DNA from: Cheiracanthium punctorium
Taxonomy: Eukaryota; Arthropoda; Arachnida; Araneae; Cheiracanthiidae
Assembly (NCBI GenBank): GCA_038373885.1
Contig: JAWZYV010019585.1
Span: forward strand, 62,001 to 126,000
Length of the DNA stretch: 64,000 nucleotides
Direction of reading: 5' to 3'
Part shown: in pieces, positions 1-10,397 of the stretch
How positions within the stretch are numbered: position 1 is the first letter of the stretch
Layout of the letters: every line of letters begins with the position of its first letter
The notes under the pieces: generated by a model
Told to the model about the DNA's origin: nothing
Databases searched by the model: none
Seen by the model: the letters and a program-made list of their open reading frames with translations, nothing else
Made by a program: the position numbers and the translations under genes

Positions 1-1297
1 CGTTCTCCGCACGGTAGGAGGCGAATATTTTCCTTACACATATAATTCGAATTAAACCCAGTGATAGGAATCTCTAATAGTAAAAAATTGCTGGAATTCT
101 GACGAAAAGCTGACTCCATGAGTGGAAATTTGGGACGATTGCAACATGATGACACAAAAACTACGCCATTGTCACTGGCGATCAGAAAAGTAAGAACTTT
201 ACGGTATGCAGACGAAACTTTTCTCTTTGGAAAAATGCCTTATTTCTACATCATATAATTCTCTTTTTTTAGATTTAATTTATAGCATTCATACATACCA
301 TATGAATAACATTACACGATGTTGAATACTATTTTATCTTATCTTGCATTTCGTAAAGCGTGGACAATGCATTAGCACAGTTATGTTGCAGATGACTTTG
401 AAGTTGAAAATTTAAATTTAAATCTTATTAAATTTTACCTAAATTTAAAAAACCTACTCGAAACAATCGATGCACATTGTACGTTCAGAAACCAAAATGG
501 ATCCTGTTTCCGTGAAGATCTTGTCGCTTTCGTAAATGAAAACATTTGTGACGTAACTTGGTGGTAAAGCTGTGGAAAAGCTTATTACCCTTACTGAACT
601 CTTAATACAGTAGCACACGTAGCACACTTGTTACATAAAACTAACGTTGATCCCACTGCCAATTCACACTAAATAAATAACTAATTTCATATTTTATTTT
701 TAACATAGATTAATTGCATAGTGTCAAATTCAATATTAAACAAAATCTGAAGTCGTTTCTAGAGCTCTTGGTCTTGTAACTGGAGTAACTGAAATATATA
801 TGAAAAAATAAATAGAACTTTAACATATAAGTAATTTATATGAAATATTCTAAGCACATCGGATCCCGTTATTCGGAAAGATTCCACAAACGCCATGGGA
901 TGAAAGAGCAATTAATTTCATATTATATTTTGTATTCCTTGCAAGCGCCTTTGTTATGTACATGATTGCAGTATCATTCTCGTACACAATGCTTATCCTA
1001 TAGTCTCTGGTGATTTATTTTGGATTTTCATTTCATATTCCTGACTTTTCATGCTTTCGAAATTTTGGTGCTTTGCGCATGTGAATAATCGATTATCATT
1101 TCGCATTACGGCTACCAATTAAATAGTTTTCCATATCGCTTCCTCCACGTTAACGACGTTATTCTGCCTTTTGTAGCTAAAAAAAAAAAAAAAAAACCGC
1201 CTACAAAGTTTCATTGCTTCAATTTATGCACACAGAGGGGTTAGGCAAATACGCACCCGTCAAAAGCGCTTCCTTATGTCTGCCGAAGCAGCACATA
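1..1297. other. AT-rich non-coding stretch
   Basis: I see no coding exon, RNA gene or terminal-repeat element here. There is an A-run near 1180-1197. Short ORFs in this span have no recognisable family features. Confidence 0.6.
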
Positions 1298-1305
1298 CGT
1301 TAGCG

Positions 1306-1811
1306 CAGGGGTTCCCAAACTTTTTTTACCCGCGGCACCCTTGTCAGGCTAAAAGCATTTCGCGGCACCTTTGTCAGTCTAAAAACATTTCGTGGCACCC
1401 TTTTCAGGCTAAAAACTTCCGCGGAAGATTTCCTTTAAAGCAACATGAATATGAAGGTTAGAATGAAGCAGTTTGGATGCATTTTACGTTATTTCTTGTT
1501 TGTTTGTTTATAGGGCTAATTATCAAGAAAGTACTCTCTTGGGAAAGGGATATAGAATTTTGACAATACCCCCGTTTCAGGGAGTTCCTATAAAAGAGAG
1601 GCTACAGGACAGTCTTGAACTTGACTGAAATATTTTTGTTTGAGCCCACTTAGTGATCGGCTTGGCTCACTTTCTTGGGGATACCAGTTCAGAGGAAATT
1701 ATTTGATTATATATACTCCACCAAAACACTTTTCTTTATTATCTCCACGGCACCCCTGACATACGCTCGTGGCACCCTTGGGTGCCGCGGCACCCAGTTT
1801 GGGAACCTCTG
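1306..1811. mobile_element. Non-autonomous hAT element (MITE), 506 bp
   Basis: The element starts CAGGGGTTCCCAAACT and its other end, read in reverse complement, starts CAGAGGTTCCCAAACTGG, giving a terminal inverted repeat of about 16 bp. It is flanked by a perfect 8-bp direct repeat CGTTAGCG (1298-1305 and 1812-1819), the target-site duplication size typical of hAT transposons. The interior has several 'CGCGGCACCC'-type blocks and no transposase coding. Superfamily assignment rests on the CAG-type ends and the 8-bp duplication. Confidence 0.88.
1331..1418. repeat. 30-bp tandem repeat, about 3 units, inside the hAT MITE
   Basis: Units begin CGCGGCACCC at 1331, CGCGGCACCT at 1361 and CGTGGCACCC at 1391, giving an exact 30-bp period. 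They lie just inside the left end of the hAT MITE and look like subterminal repeat amplification. Confidence 0.8.
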
Positions 1812-1819
1812 CGTTAGCG

Positions 1820-2621
1820 CGTAATGTGCTTCTCTGCATAATCTGAGAGCAAAACAGAAGACAATGACGTGAAAATGACGTCACACGCGAAGGAAATAAA
1901 ATGAAAAATATGCAGAATTGCCTGAAAAAACTTCGGTTATTTTTAATGCGTAAATATGTTAAAATTCTATTTGTTTCATATTTAATGCGTTTTCACTTTT
2001 TTGGGTCTTAAGAGCTGTAGAAATGAGTGGTTTCACTTAATTATTAAATTGAACAACTTTAGTGGCAACAATGGATTCCGTTGCTATGGAAACTGTAGCA
2101 GTGTTAAAAATAGAATATGATATGTTTTATTTATGTTTACTTTGCTAAAACTGCCATTTTGGCGTAATTAACGTCGGCAGTCGATGGCAAATAGCCAAAA
2201 TGAATCACACATTAAAATTGACAATAAATGCAATAATTTAAAGGCATTATCAGCTAGTCATACTGGGTTTAAAAAATATTCTCATTCATCTCAAACAGCA
2301 TTCGTATTTATAAAGACTTCCTATTTTATTACACCTTGTTTGGCGGGATTAAAAAATATTATCTATTCATACACTCGTAACACCAACTCATATCAATCGG
2401 GCATAGGATTAGCAATACAAATGAAAAAATTTAATTTTCTGAAATTTGGCGGGGTTTCCCTAACTTAAATCAATTTATTTAACTTGATAAAAATTCTGTA
2501 GATAATTTAAATTCGGCTTAATAACTGTAAAATTAAAATTTCTTTACGCTCTCAGTAAATTGCGCCAAGCCCTAAAACTGTGCAAACCGCTGCAAACTAT
2601 TTTCTCAAAATCGGCATTTAA
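1820..2621. other. Non-coding sequence, possibly Helitron body
   Basis: No gene is seen. This may be the interior of the minus-strand Helitron-like element whose 5' end is at 3098, since a body like that of the 4449-5675 copy would reach about 1870. I could not find a terminal hairpin plus CTRR here, so the far boundary is undefined. Confidence 0.35.
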
Positions 2622-3098
2622 GCCATTTTATTTGCCGCCAAATTATAAAGTTATACACTTTAGTCTCGGAAATTTACAAATCCTTTTTCTTTTGCGCATG
2701 AAAAATATTGAATTCCTGGTCTGATTTCCCACAGACGATATTTTAATTAAAAAATAACCTAGCAAATATTCGAAACAGAAAAAAATTATTATTCCTTTAT
2801 TTTTAATGCAAGAGTGTAAATCATTTAATAAATTCGCCAAACATGGCAACCTCGATGCTTATTTCTCCCATTTTTGACTACAGTGGTTACAATCGCGGAA
2901 AGCAAAAAATGGCGATTTTGACGGGTTTTTTTATCAATTAATATATCCTAAACTAATTCGAATTTCGAAATTTAATTCAGCGGAAGACCTTCCTCGGAAT
3001 TTTTCGAATCCGGGGACACCTCGATGGAAATTCAACTCCCAGCCGTTTCGGAGGAGATGATGTTACAGACAGACGCGCACAGATTTTAATAGTATAGA
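2622..3098 (-). mobile_element. Helitron-like element, 5' portion (copy A)
   Basis: Read on the minus strand it begins TCTATACTATTAAAATCTG at 3098, followed by a block similar over about 460 bp to the plus-strand sequence 38944-39420 and, more weakly, to the 5' part of 4449-5675. Shared landmarks are a GTCTGTCTG run, a 'CCGAAACGG' motif, an 'AAATTTCGAAATT' stretch and 'GCCATTTTT'. The TC start and lack of terminal inverted repeats fit Helitrons. Homology to the 38.9-kb copy fades near 2622, and no 3' hairpin was found. Assignment is by termini and structure only, as no Rep/Hel protein is encoded. Confidence 0.6.
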
Positions 3099-3328
3099 CA
3101 ATGAACATTTAGTTGAATTTCCTACAAAATAATGTTATCAGTAAAGTTTGAATGAACATTTTAAGCGAAAATGGATATATTTTTGAGTAAAAATGAGAAT
3201 AAATATGATGATTTAAAAAACAAACAAACATGCATCACTACTTGCTCTTTGGTTTTTCTCGCCCCCCCCCCCCTGCAAACGCTATGCACTCCCCCTAGGG
3301 GTCGCGCCTCACAGGTTGAGAAACGCTG
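3099..3328. mobile_element. hAT MITE fragment, same family as 61810-62107
   Basis: From CAATGAACATTTAG to the right end ...GGTTGAGAAACGCTG the sequence aligns collinearly with 61890-62107, including the 'GTAAAGTTTGAATGAACATT' block and a C-run before the end. The left ~85 bp of the element are missing, and the Helitron 5' end (3098) lies exactly at the break. Without its left end no target duplication can be tested. Confidence 0.75.
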
Positions 3329-3842
3329 ACTTAATGCAATAATTTTTAGTGACGGACAGACACAACTTGCACAAGCGTGTCATATTTTGATCTACTGCAA
3401 AGTATGGCACAAAAATACCTATTAATTGTTTTTAAATATATGTTATAATGAATTCCAAAAACGTTTCCTGCAATTCTGTCCTACATGTTTTGCAGCTCTA
3501 CAAATTATTTATGAAAAAGATTTATGTTTAAAACGGTACTAGTAAGTAATTAATATTACAGTTTTAAGCAATAATAATAATAACTTATGTCTTGATTTTA
3601 CTGTTTAATGTAAGCCTATTATTTATTTTCTAGGTTCTTGATTGTAAATGTAATGCCTTTTATTATTATTAATAATTTTTTTTTAAACTATGATGAAAAT
3701 AGTTCTGATGTTGCTAGAGATTTACTACGGACTAACAGGAGTGCTTTTTTCTGTGGCCGGTAGCATGTAAATTTTCTGCAAAAATAGAAACCGAAATCTG
3801 TAAAAGTTTCTTGATCATTCTGAATTTGAACTGGATATAAAG
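3329..3842. other. AT-rich non-coding stretch
   Basis: Nothing recognisable: no ORF with family features and no terminal repeats. Confidence 0.5.
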
Positions 3843-4390
3843 TATACAGGTTGCCCCCAAATCACTGATCTAGACTTTTATTTCTTAAATATTGGTCATA
3901 CCCATATACAATAAATTACAACATTATTAAAAAATGGTACAGAATTTTATTGTACCGATTGCAGATTAAATGTAAATAAATACCAAATATAAATTTTTAT
4001 GCGGCCAGTAAAAAAACAAAAAGAAATAAAAATCATTTAGTAAATTGTGCACTATACATTAATTAGTTTAAGTTCAAAATTTAAGCCTTTCATCATGAAA
4101 AGGCTAAGAGATATGATAATTAATATATGTTGACTTAATATTTTAATCGACTTTTCGATGGCTCTCAAAGAGAATAACAGCATACGGGAATAGCCTGTTT
4201 AAGTGGCTGTACACAAATTACAAAAGAAAAGATTGATTGCGTTAATACATAATACTTTTGCTATTACTGGTATTGTATGAAAGCTTACCAGCTTTACTGA
4301 AACACATCTCTGAGCCAAGTTATGATGAATAGTTGAAATGTTGTATATTACCTGATTAATGTAGGGGGTGGGGACATTGGTGTACAAATT
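3843..4390. repeat. Dispersed repeat X, copy 1
   Basis: This block is collinear with 12394-12900 in the same orientation, with many small gaps. Shared landmarks in order: 'TTCTTAAATATTGGTCATA', 'ACAGAATTTTAT', 'ATATTAATTAA/ACATTAATTAG', 'GACTCTCGAAGG/GGCTCTCAAAGA', 'ACATAATA(A/C)TTTT', 'TTACCAGCTTT'. The start TATACAGGTTGCC resembles the TATACAGG(G)TG ends of some IS630/Tc1 elements, but no inverted repeat or transposase is visible. Class unknown. Confidence 0.65.
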
Positions 4391-4448
4391 GGGTATGAAA
4401 ATTTAAATTGTGTATTTTTTGATTTAATCATTTGAAAAGTTTAATCGA

Positions 4449-5675
4449 CTAGGGGCCAAGGCCCCTAGACTCGCTACGCTCGCTTTTCATATCAAGCATT
4501 CGGCTCCTAATACGGCTTATTCATAAAAAAGGCATAATTTCAACAAACAAAACTCGAAAGTTGGATCAGATAGAATGTTACCAAGCTACACATTGCTTGG
4601 TTCTTGCATGTTGCTTGGAACATAAAAATTTAAACTTCGCACTATTTTTAATTATGTGAAACCCATGAAACACCTTGCGTATTAGTCAATTATGGCGAAT
4701 TTTCATAATTTGGCGACTTGCGTATATGTATAGGTAATAATTAGCTCTAAGAAAACAGTGCTTCATATGTTTTCTTTGACAAAAACTACGGAACATCCAG
4801 GATAGCTTGCCACCAATGGCGACTTTTCATTATTTGGCGATTTGCACATGCTCACAACCTATAATTACTGCTCATTATCGGTTCACGTAAAACCGTTATC
4901 GATATTTTCATATACATAATCCTTTGCAGAGTGGCGTATTAGCACCACGAATTATATCATCTCGCTCCGTTGGCAAATATCCAAAGTTTACTATAACTGC
5001 TATAATGTCATAGTTAACGTCACCAAATCTTTCTACTGGTAGCAAATACTGCAGCTGGACCGAAGTGGCTTTAAAATAATCTATATATTTTTTATTTTTC
5101 ATTTTCAAGATATTAGTTTCTAACATTTTTGAACTCGCGGTATAGATTCATCCTAATTGGAAAGATACCATTTTGCGAGATCGTACCTAATGCTAAGATG
5201 GCGCTTTTACAATTAATTAGATTAGTTATTATTCTGTTTTGGAAAAACGAATAATCGCTAATTTTAAACTCTTGTTGTCTAAGCGAACTTACTATTTAAA
5301 AATTATCAACTTTGTGTAACGCACTATGAAATATTTATTTCATATACTTTTTAATTTGGCGTAAAATGGATATAATTCTATTTCATGTTTGTCAATTACT
5401 TGGAATTGCTTTGTTGCAAAGGAATGAATGATTTTAAGTCAAATCTGGCAAGCATTATGTTTTATTTTTTTTAGTTTTTTATTAATATCTTCAAAAATAA
5501 TTCAATTTTCGAAATTTAAGTCAGCTTATGAGGTTCCTCAGAATTTTCCGAATCCGTGGACATGTTTCTCGAAATTCAAATCCGCGTGGTTTAGGAGAAG
5601 ATAGCCCAACAAGCTGTTCACAGCGGCGGCGACAGGGGCCGTTACCTTTTTTTTTTTTTCTTTAGAATAGAGAGA
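4449..5675 (-). mobile_element. Non-autonomous Helitron, apparently full length (copy B), 1227 bp
   Basis: On the minus strand the element starts TCTCTCTATTCTAAAG (5675) preceded by A, and ends with CTAGGGGCCTTGGCCCCTAG (4468-4449) followed by T. That is a perfect 9-bp-stem hairpin with a 2-nt loop carrying the terminal CTAG, matching Helitron rules (5' TC, 3' hairpin plus CTRR, insertion between A and T). The 5' ~200 bp resemble copy A and copy C. Just before the hairpin is a GC-rich motif GCGAGCGTAGCGAGT. No Rep or helicase ORF is present, so it would rely on another element. Confidence 0.75.
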
Positions 5676-7048
5676 TACCATAAACTTCTGTATTTTTTAG
5701 GTAACTTTCTAATTTATTGTAGATGATCAATATTTCAGGAATAAGATCCTAAGCCAGTGTTTTTGGGACATTCTGTATATTTTAATACGTTGATGCATTA
5801 GATAGTTAACTTAGTTTCTTGACAAGTCTGTATGAGTCTGCTCTGCCTAATTACCTGAAGCATTTTATAACAGCCATGGCAAAACCCATAAATTTAGCTC
5901 GATTAAATTTTTAATTAAAGGGTATTGGTTAGTAATATTGGAAAATATTTAAATCTTGTATTCTAAGCTTAATCAGGATTTAAAAGTATTACAGGAATTC
6001 AAACAGAACTGTTTTCTTATTCTTTTTAGTTTTAACTGTTTATTGAAATAACCAGAAAAACAAAATTAATTAAAGTTGCTTTCTTTAATTGAACTAAACA
6101 ACAACAACAACAAAATACATAAACGGGTGTTTAATAAATATGCTTAATAAAGATTAACGTTTACTTTTTCATTTACCCAACTTTTTTTTAAATATTTATT
6201 CGAACTTAATTTGAACACTCGTTAATGAAAGCTGTTTAAGTTTCAACAAATAAAGCTAAATGAAAAACAAAAATGCTTTTCCCTAAACTAAGCAGCAGTA
6301 TTTTGCAGTAAATAAAAAAGAAGTTACTCGAAAAATTAATGCTATAAAATAAATACCACAAAAGAGGATTATGCTGAATAAAAATATTTTTATAAAGGCA
6401 AAATTAATAACTGGTGTGTTTATTGATATTTTTTTATGAAAAAAAAAGCAGTACTGTCTTATGATGCAATGAAAGTTAAATTTTTGTAACGAATGTGAAA
6501 ATAAACAAAAATGCATGCTTAAATATTCAATTAGTTTTTTAACATATTTTTTAAAAATAAAATTTCTTTTTTATGCGAAAGCAACAAATGGATTGACAGA
6601 AAAAGAGAAAAGGAAAAAAAAAAAAAAAAACCTAAACTAAGTGATTTTAGCTTTCTTTTATAAATAATGAAAAATAGGTTGTTTTTTATTTTAAACAATT
6701 AAGCGATGGAAGAAACTGTTTTATGTATGAACTATACAGTTAAGAATAAAACTAAGACTTAAAGATCCTTTTATAGCTCAGAAGCCTATCCTTTTCGTCA
6801 GGACACCAATTTTTTAAAGATTGTTTACTGCATATGCATACGTATTTGTATTTCAGCAGATAAAATCTGAAATCATCAAAAGTAATATGGATTTGGATAC
6901 GAGTTTAATGTTTTTCCATCACTTTCAGCATTAAACTCAAGAACGTATTTTTTGGAAAAAAGAAAAAAAAGTGATAAACAAATAATTAACAAAAATACAA
7001 ACAATTGTAGCAGTAAGAAAATTACGTCAGAGGATGAAAAAATTGAGC
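5676..7048. other. AT-rich non-coding stretch
   Basis: Only poly-A/T runs, for example near 6615-6631. No coding or element boundaries seen. Confidence 0.5.
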
Positions 7049-7049
7049 A

Positions 7050-7427
7050 TATTTCTGTATATTATGCACTCTTAAAACTTTATGATACTTTTAGAAAACA
7101 TTTTAAAAGGGAAAGTATTATTCAAGTTTAGACAAAGTATGAAACATTTAGTAAAGTTTTGCATGCTTAGTATATTTTTCTAAATGTTTTACCATCCTAA
7201 AAAGGCTAAAGTTTACAAGAGTACATTTCTTTATATTATGCACTCTTAAAACTTCACATAAGATATATTATACTATTTATAATACTTTTAGAAAACATTT
7301 TGAAAGTGAAAATAGGATTGAAGTTTATCCAAAGTGCGAAACATTTACTAAAGTTTCCCATGTTTAATATATTTTTTAAAATGTTTTATCATCCTAAAAA
7401 GTCTACTGTTAACAAGAGTACATTTCA
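7050..7427. repeat. Diverged tandem duplication, two units of about 175-200 bp
   Basis: Unit 1 (about 7050-7224) and unit 2 (about 7225-7427) share in order 'TATTATGCACTCTTAAAACTT', 'ATACTTTTAGAAAACATTTT', 'GAAACATTTA', 'AAATGTTTTA' and 'CATCCTAAAAAG', each ending 'ACAAGAGTACATTTC'. Unit 2 has a small insertion after the first block. It is a local head-to-tail duplication and non-coding. Confidence 0.8.
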
Positions 7428-7654
7428 GAGATCGTGAAAAGATATTCATAAATTTTTTCGAGTTTCTTATGAAGTTTCTTTATTTTAAATCTGTCTGGTA
7501 TCTGAAGTAGTAAGAATTAGCTTCTGAAAGGGTAAATTAAATATTCAGTCATCTTCTTATATTTTGTCTGACTTCACTACAAAAAACGAAATGGACACCA
7601 AACTGAAATAATATGGTTTACTTTTACCCTAATGTTATGATGTGTTGTTGCTTC

Positions 7655-7890
7655 TAAAGCTCTCCGGTTAATTGCGCACCTACGTCAATCTTCCCTATAG
7701 GAAGTCGAGAGGCAAAAATAAGTGACTTCCATTTTGTTGAGATCCAGTGCGAGAAAAACCGACTTATCTCGGGGTCTCCTAATTTTGAAACAACTTGAGA
7801 CAAGCATTCGGATTGGCACACCTGTGATATCGTTACAACATGGAAGAATTTGTAGCTACGGCATATTTGGGGACATTATCACCCTCTAGT
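7655..7890 (-). repeat. Dispersed repeat Y, copy 1 (inverted)
   Basis: Read on the minus strand, the segment around 7780-7880 matches 12128-12250 and 20167-20265: a 'TTCAACATAGAGGAC / TTACAACATGGAAGA' block next to 'GGTCTCCTAATTTTGAA'. Weaker similarity continues outward on both sides. The class is unknown; the core is about 120 bp. Confidence 0.6.
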
Positions 7891-9779
7891 AACATAGACC
7901 TATACCATGCCAGTCGACAGGGGTTATGGTGGAAGTTTTTTGCAATGGCCGTACGAGAGTGGAGAGTAATTAAAAGTTCAAGAACAGGAAAAAAAAAATA
8001 ATGTTCACGAGAATCGGTACAGTTCAATTTTTCCGTTGTGTAAATTGTAAAAACTCAGGGAAAATTACTTCAAGTATCTCAAATGAAAAAAATCAACATG
8101 CCTTTATTGAGGATCAAATCTTACAAACATGCTTAAATGCCAAGGGGGGCGGGGGAGAGACTACGCTTTTCCTACCAGTTAGTCGCTGAACTGGAGCCAA
8201 GTGGTCTGGGAATCAATAAGACCTCGCACATAAAAGTGTCAATACAACGCTAACAAAAACACGTAAATGGTGAAGAAATTTGGTGCAAAGATTTAAAAAG
8301 GCTACCAAAACGTGTCGATGAAAAGAGTCGCCAAGAGCCTACTATGGGAGATTGCCAACCTAAGCAAGACTGGCAATACCCCAGAAAGCAGTAAGCAGCT
8401 GAAAATGAAACCCTTTTCAATATATTGAATAAAAGTGACCAAAGCTTCAGATTTATAATCACAAGAACTGAAATGCTTTTCATCGGATGTGGGGGGGGGG
8501 GGTCTGTATATAACATGCACTGCGCAAAACACAGGTCAGCAGCGGTTATATACGATGGCAAAGAAATAATATGTGAAATTGGCATCACAGAGTTTTTCAC
8601 TCTCCCAAGCGGTGGCCAAATTTAGCGTTTTTTAACTTTCGGTGTTCTTATGAGGACCGAGTTCCAACCAAAGGGGCCACTAAAGTACGCACGTTGTGCT
8701 GTAAGTGGCTGTAACTACAGTAAAACGTGCTGCAGTTACTAGTTACACTGTACTATATTTGCAAGGAGCAGCAAAATGTGCTTGTAAAATTAATGGATTT
8801 TTCGTCCAGTGAAAGTACTTAATTTGTAGAGATGCGGATATATTTATTAGCAGAGAGTGCAAAAGAGTAATTCCGTTTAACAAAATTCTTCGAGGAAGAT
8901 TAACTTTATAAAGATGTGAATTCCCAATGGTTTTATATAAATGTATGAATGTAATGAAATTACAACCGGTAAGTTCCTCGTATTAAAATTAGAATCTGAT
9001 ATCCAGTTCTTTGAGCCATTTTGAGATACATCCTGTTTTATCCCTCTTAATTATTTTAAAATGCATTCTTTTAATAGCTTAATTCTAAATTTCGTGATAT
9101 TCGATGAAAAAAAAAATCGTGCCCTTAATAAGGCGACAAAACAAAACATTAAGTAAATGAAACTAATTATCAAATTCTATTTGGCGGGGAAAATTCTAGA
9201 ATTTTCTCGATGAATTTTCACCATGGCGAAGAAGGAAGCACAGAATAAGCCACTCACTCAGGCTTCGCGTCAAATGTCATTTAAATACAGCCCAATGGTA
9301 GCGCTCGGAATATTGTAGCAAACCCGCTCCTAACAAATAAAAGTCCGGGTCGGGACTGAATTGGCATTGTTACGCATATTTTGACTTGATAATCGAGTGC
9401 TGTGCTTCCCGCTCTCCCTATGTTTCTTCCGAACTTCACACCTGCTATGAAAATATACTGTTGCTCTTATGTATGACTGCTTTTACTTGCTCACTGTTGT
9501 AACTTGGAACAAAAGTTTTCGGATACCACTACGACTGCCTCCATTAACTGTTTCGACCGTGTAATACGCATGCTCCGGATACTTACTTCTTTAGTTGTTG
9601 GGATACTTTTACTACACTTTCTTTCATGAGTGAATATTTTGAGTGATTGTTCACTGCATTCATTTTACCTTGAACTGTATTAATTGTGTGTGTCATTATT
9701 CTTAGGTCCATTAGATGTCAATTGCTTCCTGAGAAAATGTTTTTAACATTCGTAAAGATTGACAATTCGATGGGTCATC
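7891..9779. other. Unassigned sequence with somewhat higher complexity
   Basis: It contains a G-run at about 8491-8502 and GC-richer stretches (8640-8760, 9180-9560). The 9180-9680 part looks like a possible promoter/LTR-like unit but has no partner copy. No protein family was recognised in any frame. Confidence 0.35.
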
Positions 9780-9879
9780 ATATTACTGGCTGGAGGCTGC
9801 ACAGCCAGATGCGCCAGAAAAGTTCTGCAGCTCTGTGGCACGTCATTGGAGATTCGATCGTTCGCCATGTTGCTGGTCT
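9780..9879. repeat. Partial copy of the TTAA hairpin element
   Basis: The stretch 9828-9879 (CTCTGTGGCACGTC... to ...GCTGGTCTTTAA) matches the right half of the nested hairpin element at 10275-10332 (ATCTGTGGCACGCG... to ...CTGGTAGTTAA). Its end coincides with the TTAA that opens the neighbouring piggyBac-type MITE, so the two elements share or abut one TTAA site. Confidence 0.6.
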
Positions 9880-9897
9880 TTAACCCTTTAACGTGCA

Positions 9898-9918
9898 GTG
9901 TTCCCGCTCTGGGAACAC
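9898..9918 (+). other. Subterminal hairpin of the piggyBac MITE
   Basis: GTGTTCCC - GCTCT - GGGAACAC is a perfect 8-bp stem 14 bp inside the left end. The other copy has the equivalent stem with a C/G to G/C swap at one pair (42728-42748), so pairing is kept at the changed position. Confidence 0.75.
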
Positions 9919-10163
9919 CAAACTCTGACGTTTTGACTTTTGCCAGTCACGAAGAATAGATTTGATTTCTATAAAAGTAGTCTCGGGTGACATAGTTCCT
10001 CCAGAATCCTTTACTTTTTATAAGCACGTCATTTCCCGTAAAAAAATGGTCACGATTATTTTTAACAGCACTGACATCTGATGAAAAATGGAAGAATGCG
10101 AGAACAGCTGGATAGATTGCCCAATGCTGAAAAAAGGGCAGCCATTGCCATCGCTCGACTTAA

Positions 10164-10328
10164 CTACCAGCAAGATGGCAGACGATCGAAACGTCGCGTG
10201 CCACAGATCTAGAGACCCTTTTTTGATGCAGCTGGCTGTGCGCGAGCACAGCCACCTGCCGTCAAAAAGGGGTCTCTAGATCTGTGGCACGCGATGAACG
10301 TTTCGATCGTCCGCCATCTTTCTGGTAG
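10164..10328. mobile_element. Hairpin element nested in the piggyBac MITE, TTAA-bounded
   Basis: It is a near-perfect palindrome, CTACCAGCAAGATGGC... against ...CCATCTTTCTGGTAG, with TTAA immediately outside each end (10160-10163, 10329-10332). The central loop is GCAGCTGGCTGTGCGCGAGC. The flanking MITE sequence is itself palindromic, so the whole hairpin spans 10120-10372. The 42.4-kb MITE lacks this inner segment, so it is a real insertion. Confidence 0.7.
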
Positions 10329-10397
10329 TTAAGTCGAGCAATGGCAACGGCTGCCCTTTTCTCAGCATTGGGAAACTGTTGCGCCTTAAAGGATTAA

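Larger units (their letters stand above)
9884..10393. mobile_element. piggyBac-type MITE, copy 1, 510 bp
   Basis: It is bounded by TTAA on both sides (9880-9883 and 10394-10397). Ends are CCCTTTAACG at left and, in reverse complement, TCCTTTAAGG at right. TTAA duplication plus C-rich ends is the piggyBac signature. About 260 bp of the left part aligns in reverse complement with 42498-42762. The right half forms one arm of a long hairpin (10120-10372). No coding capacity. Confidence 0.8.

Noticed and set aside
1331..1418. Regular 30-bp units suggestive of a CRISPR array
   Set aside because: Contiguous units without spacers, inside a eukaryotic hAT MITE.
9180..9680. Possible solo LTR
   Set aside because: No partner copy, no clear ends and no target duplication.
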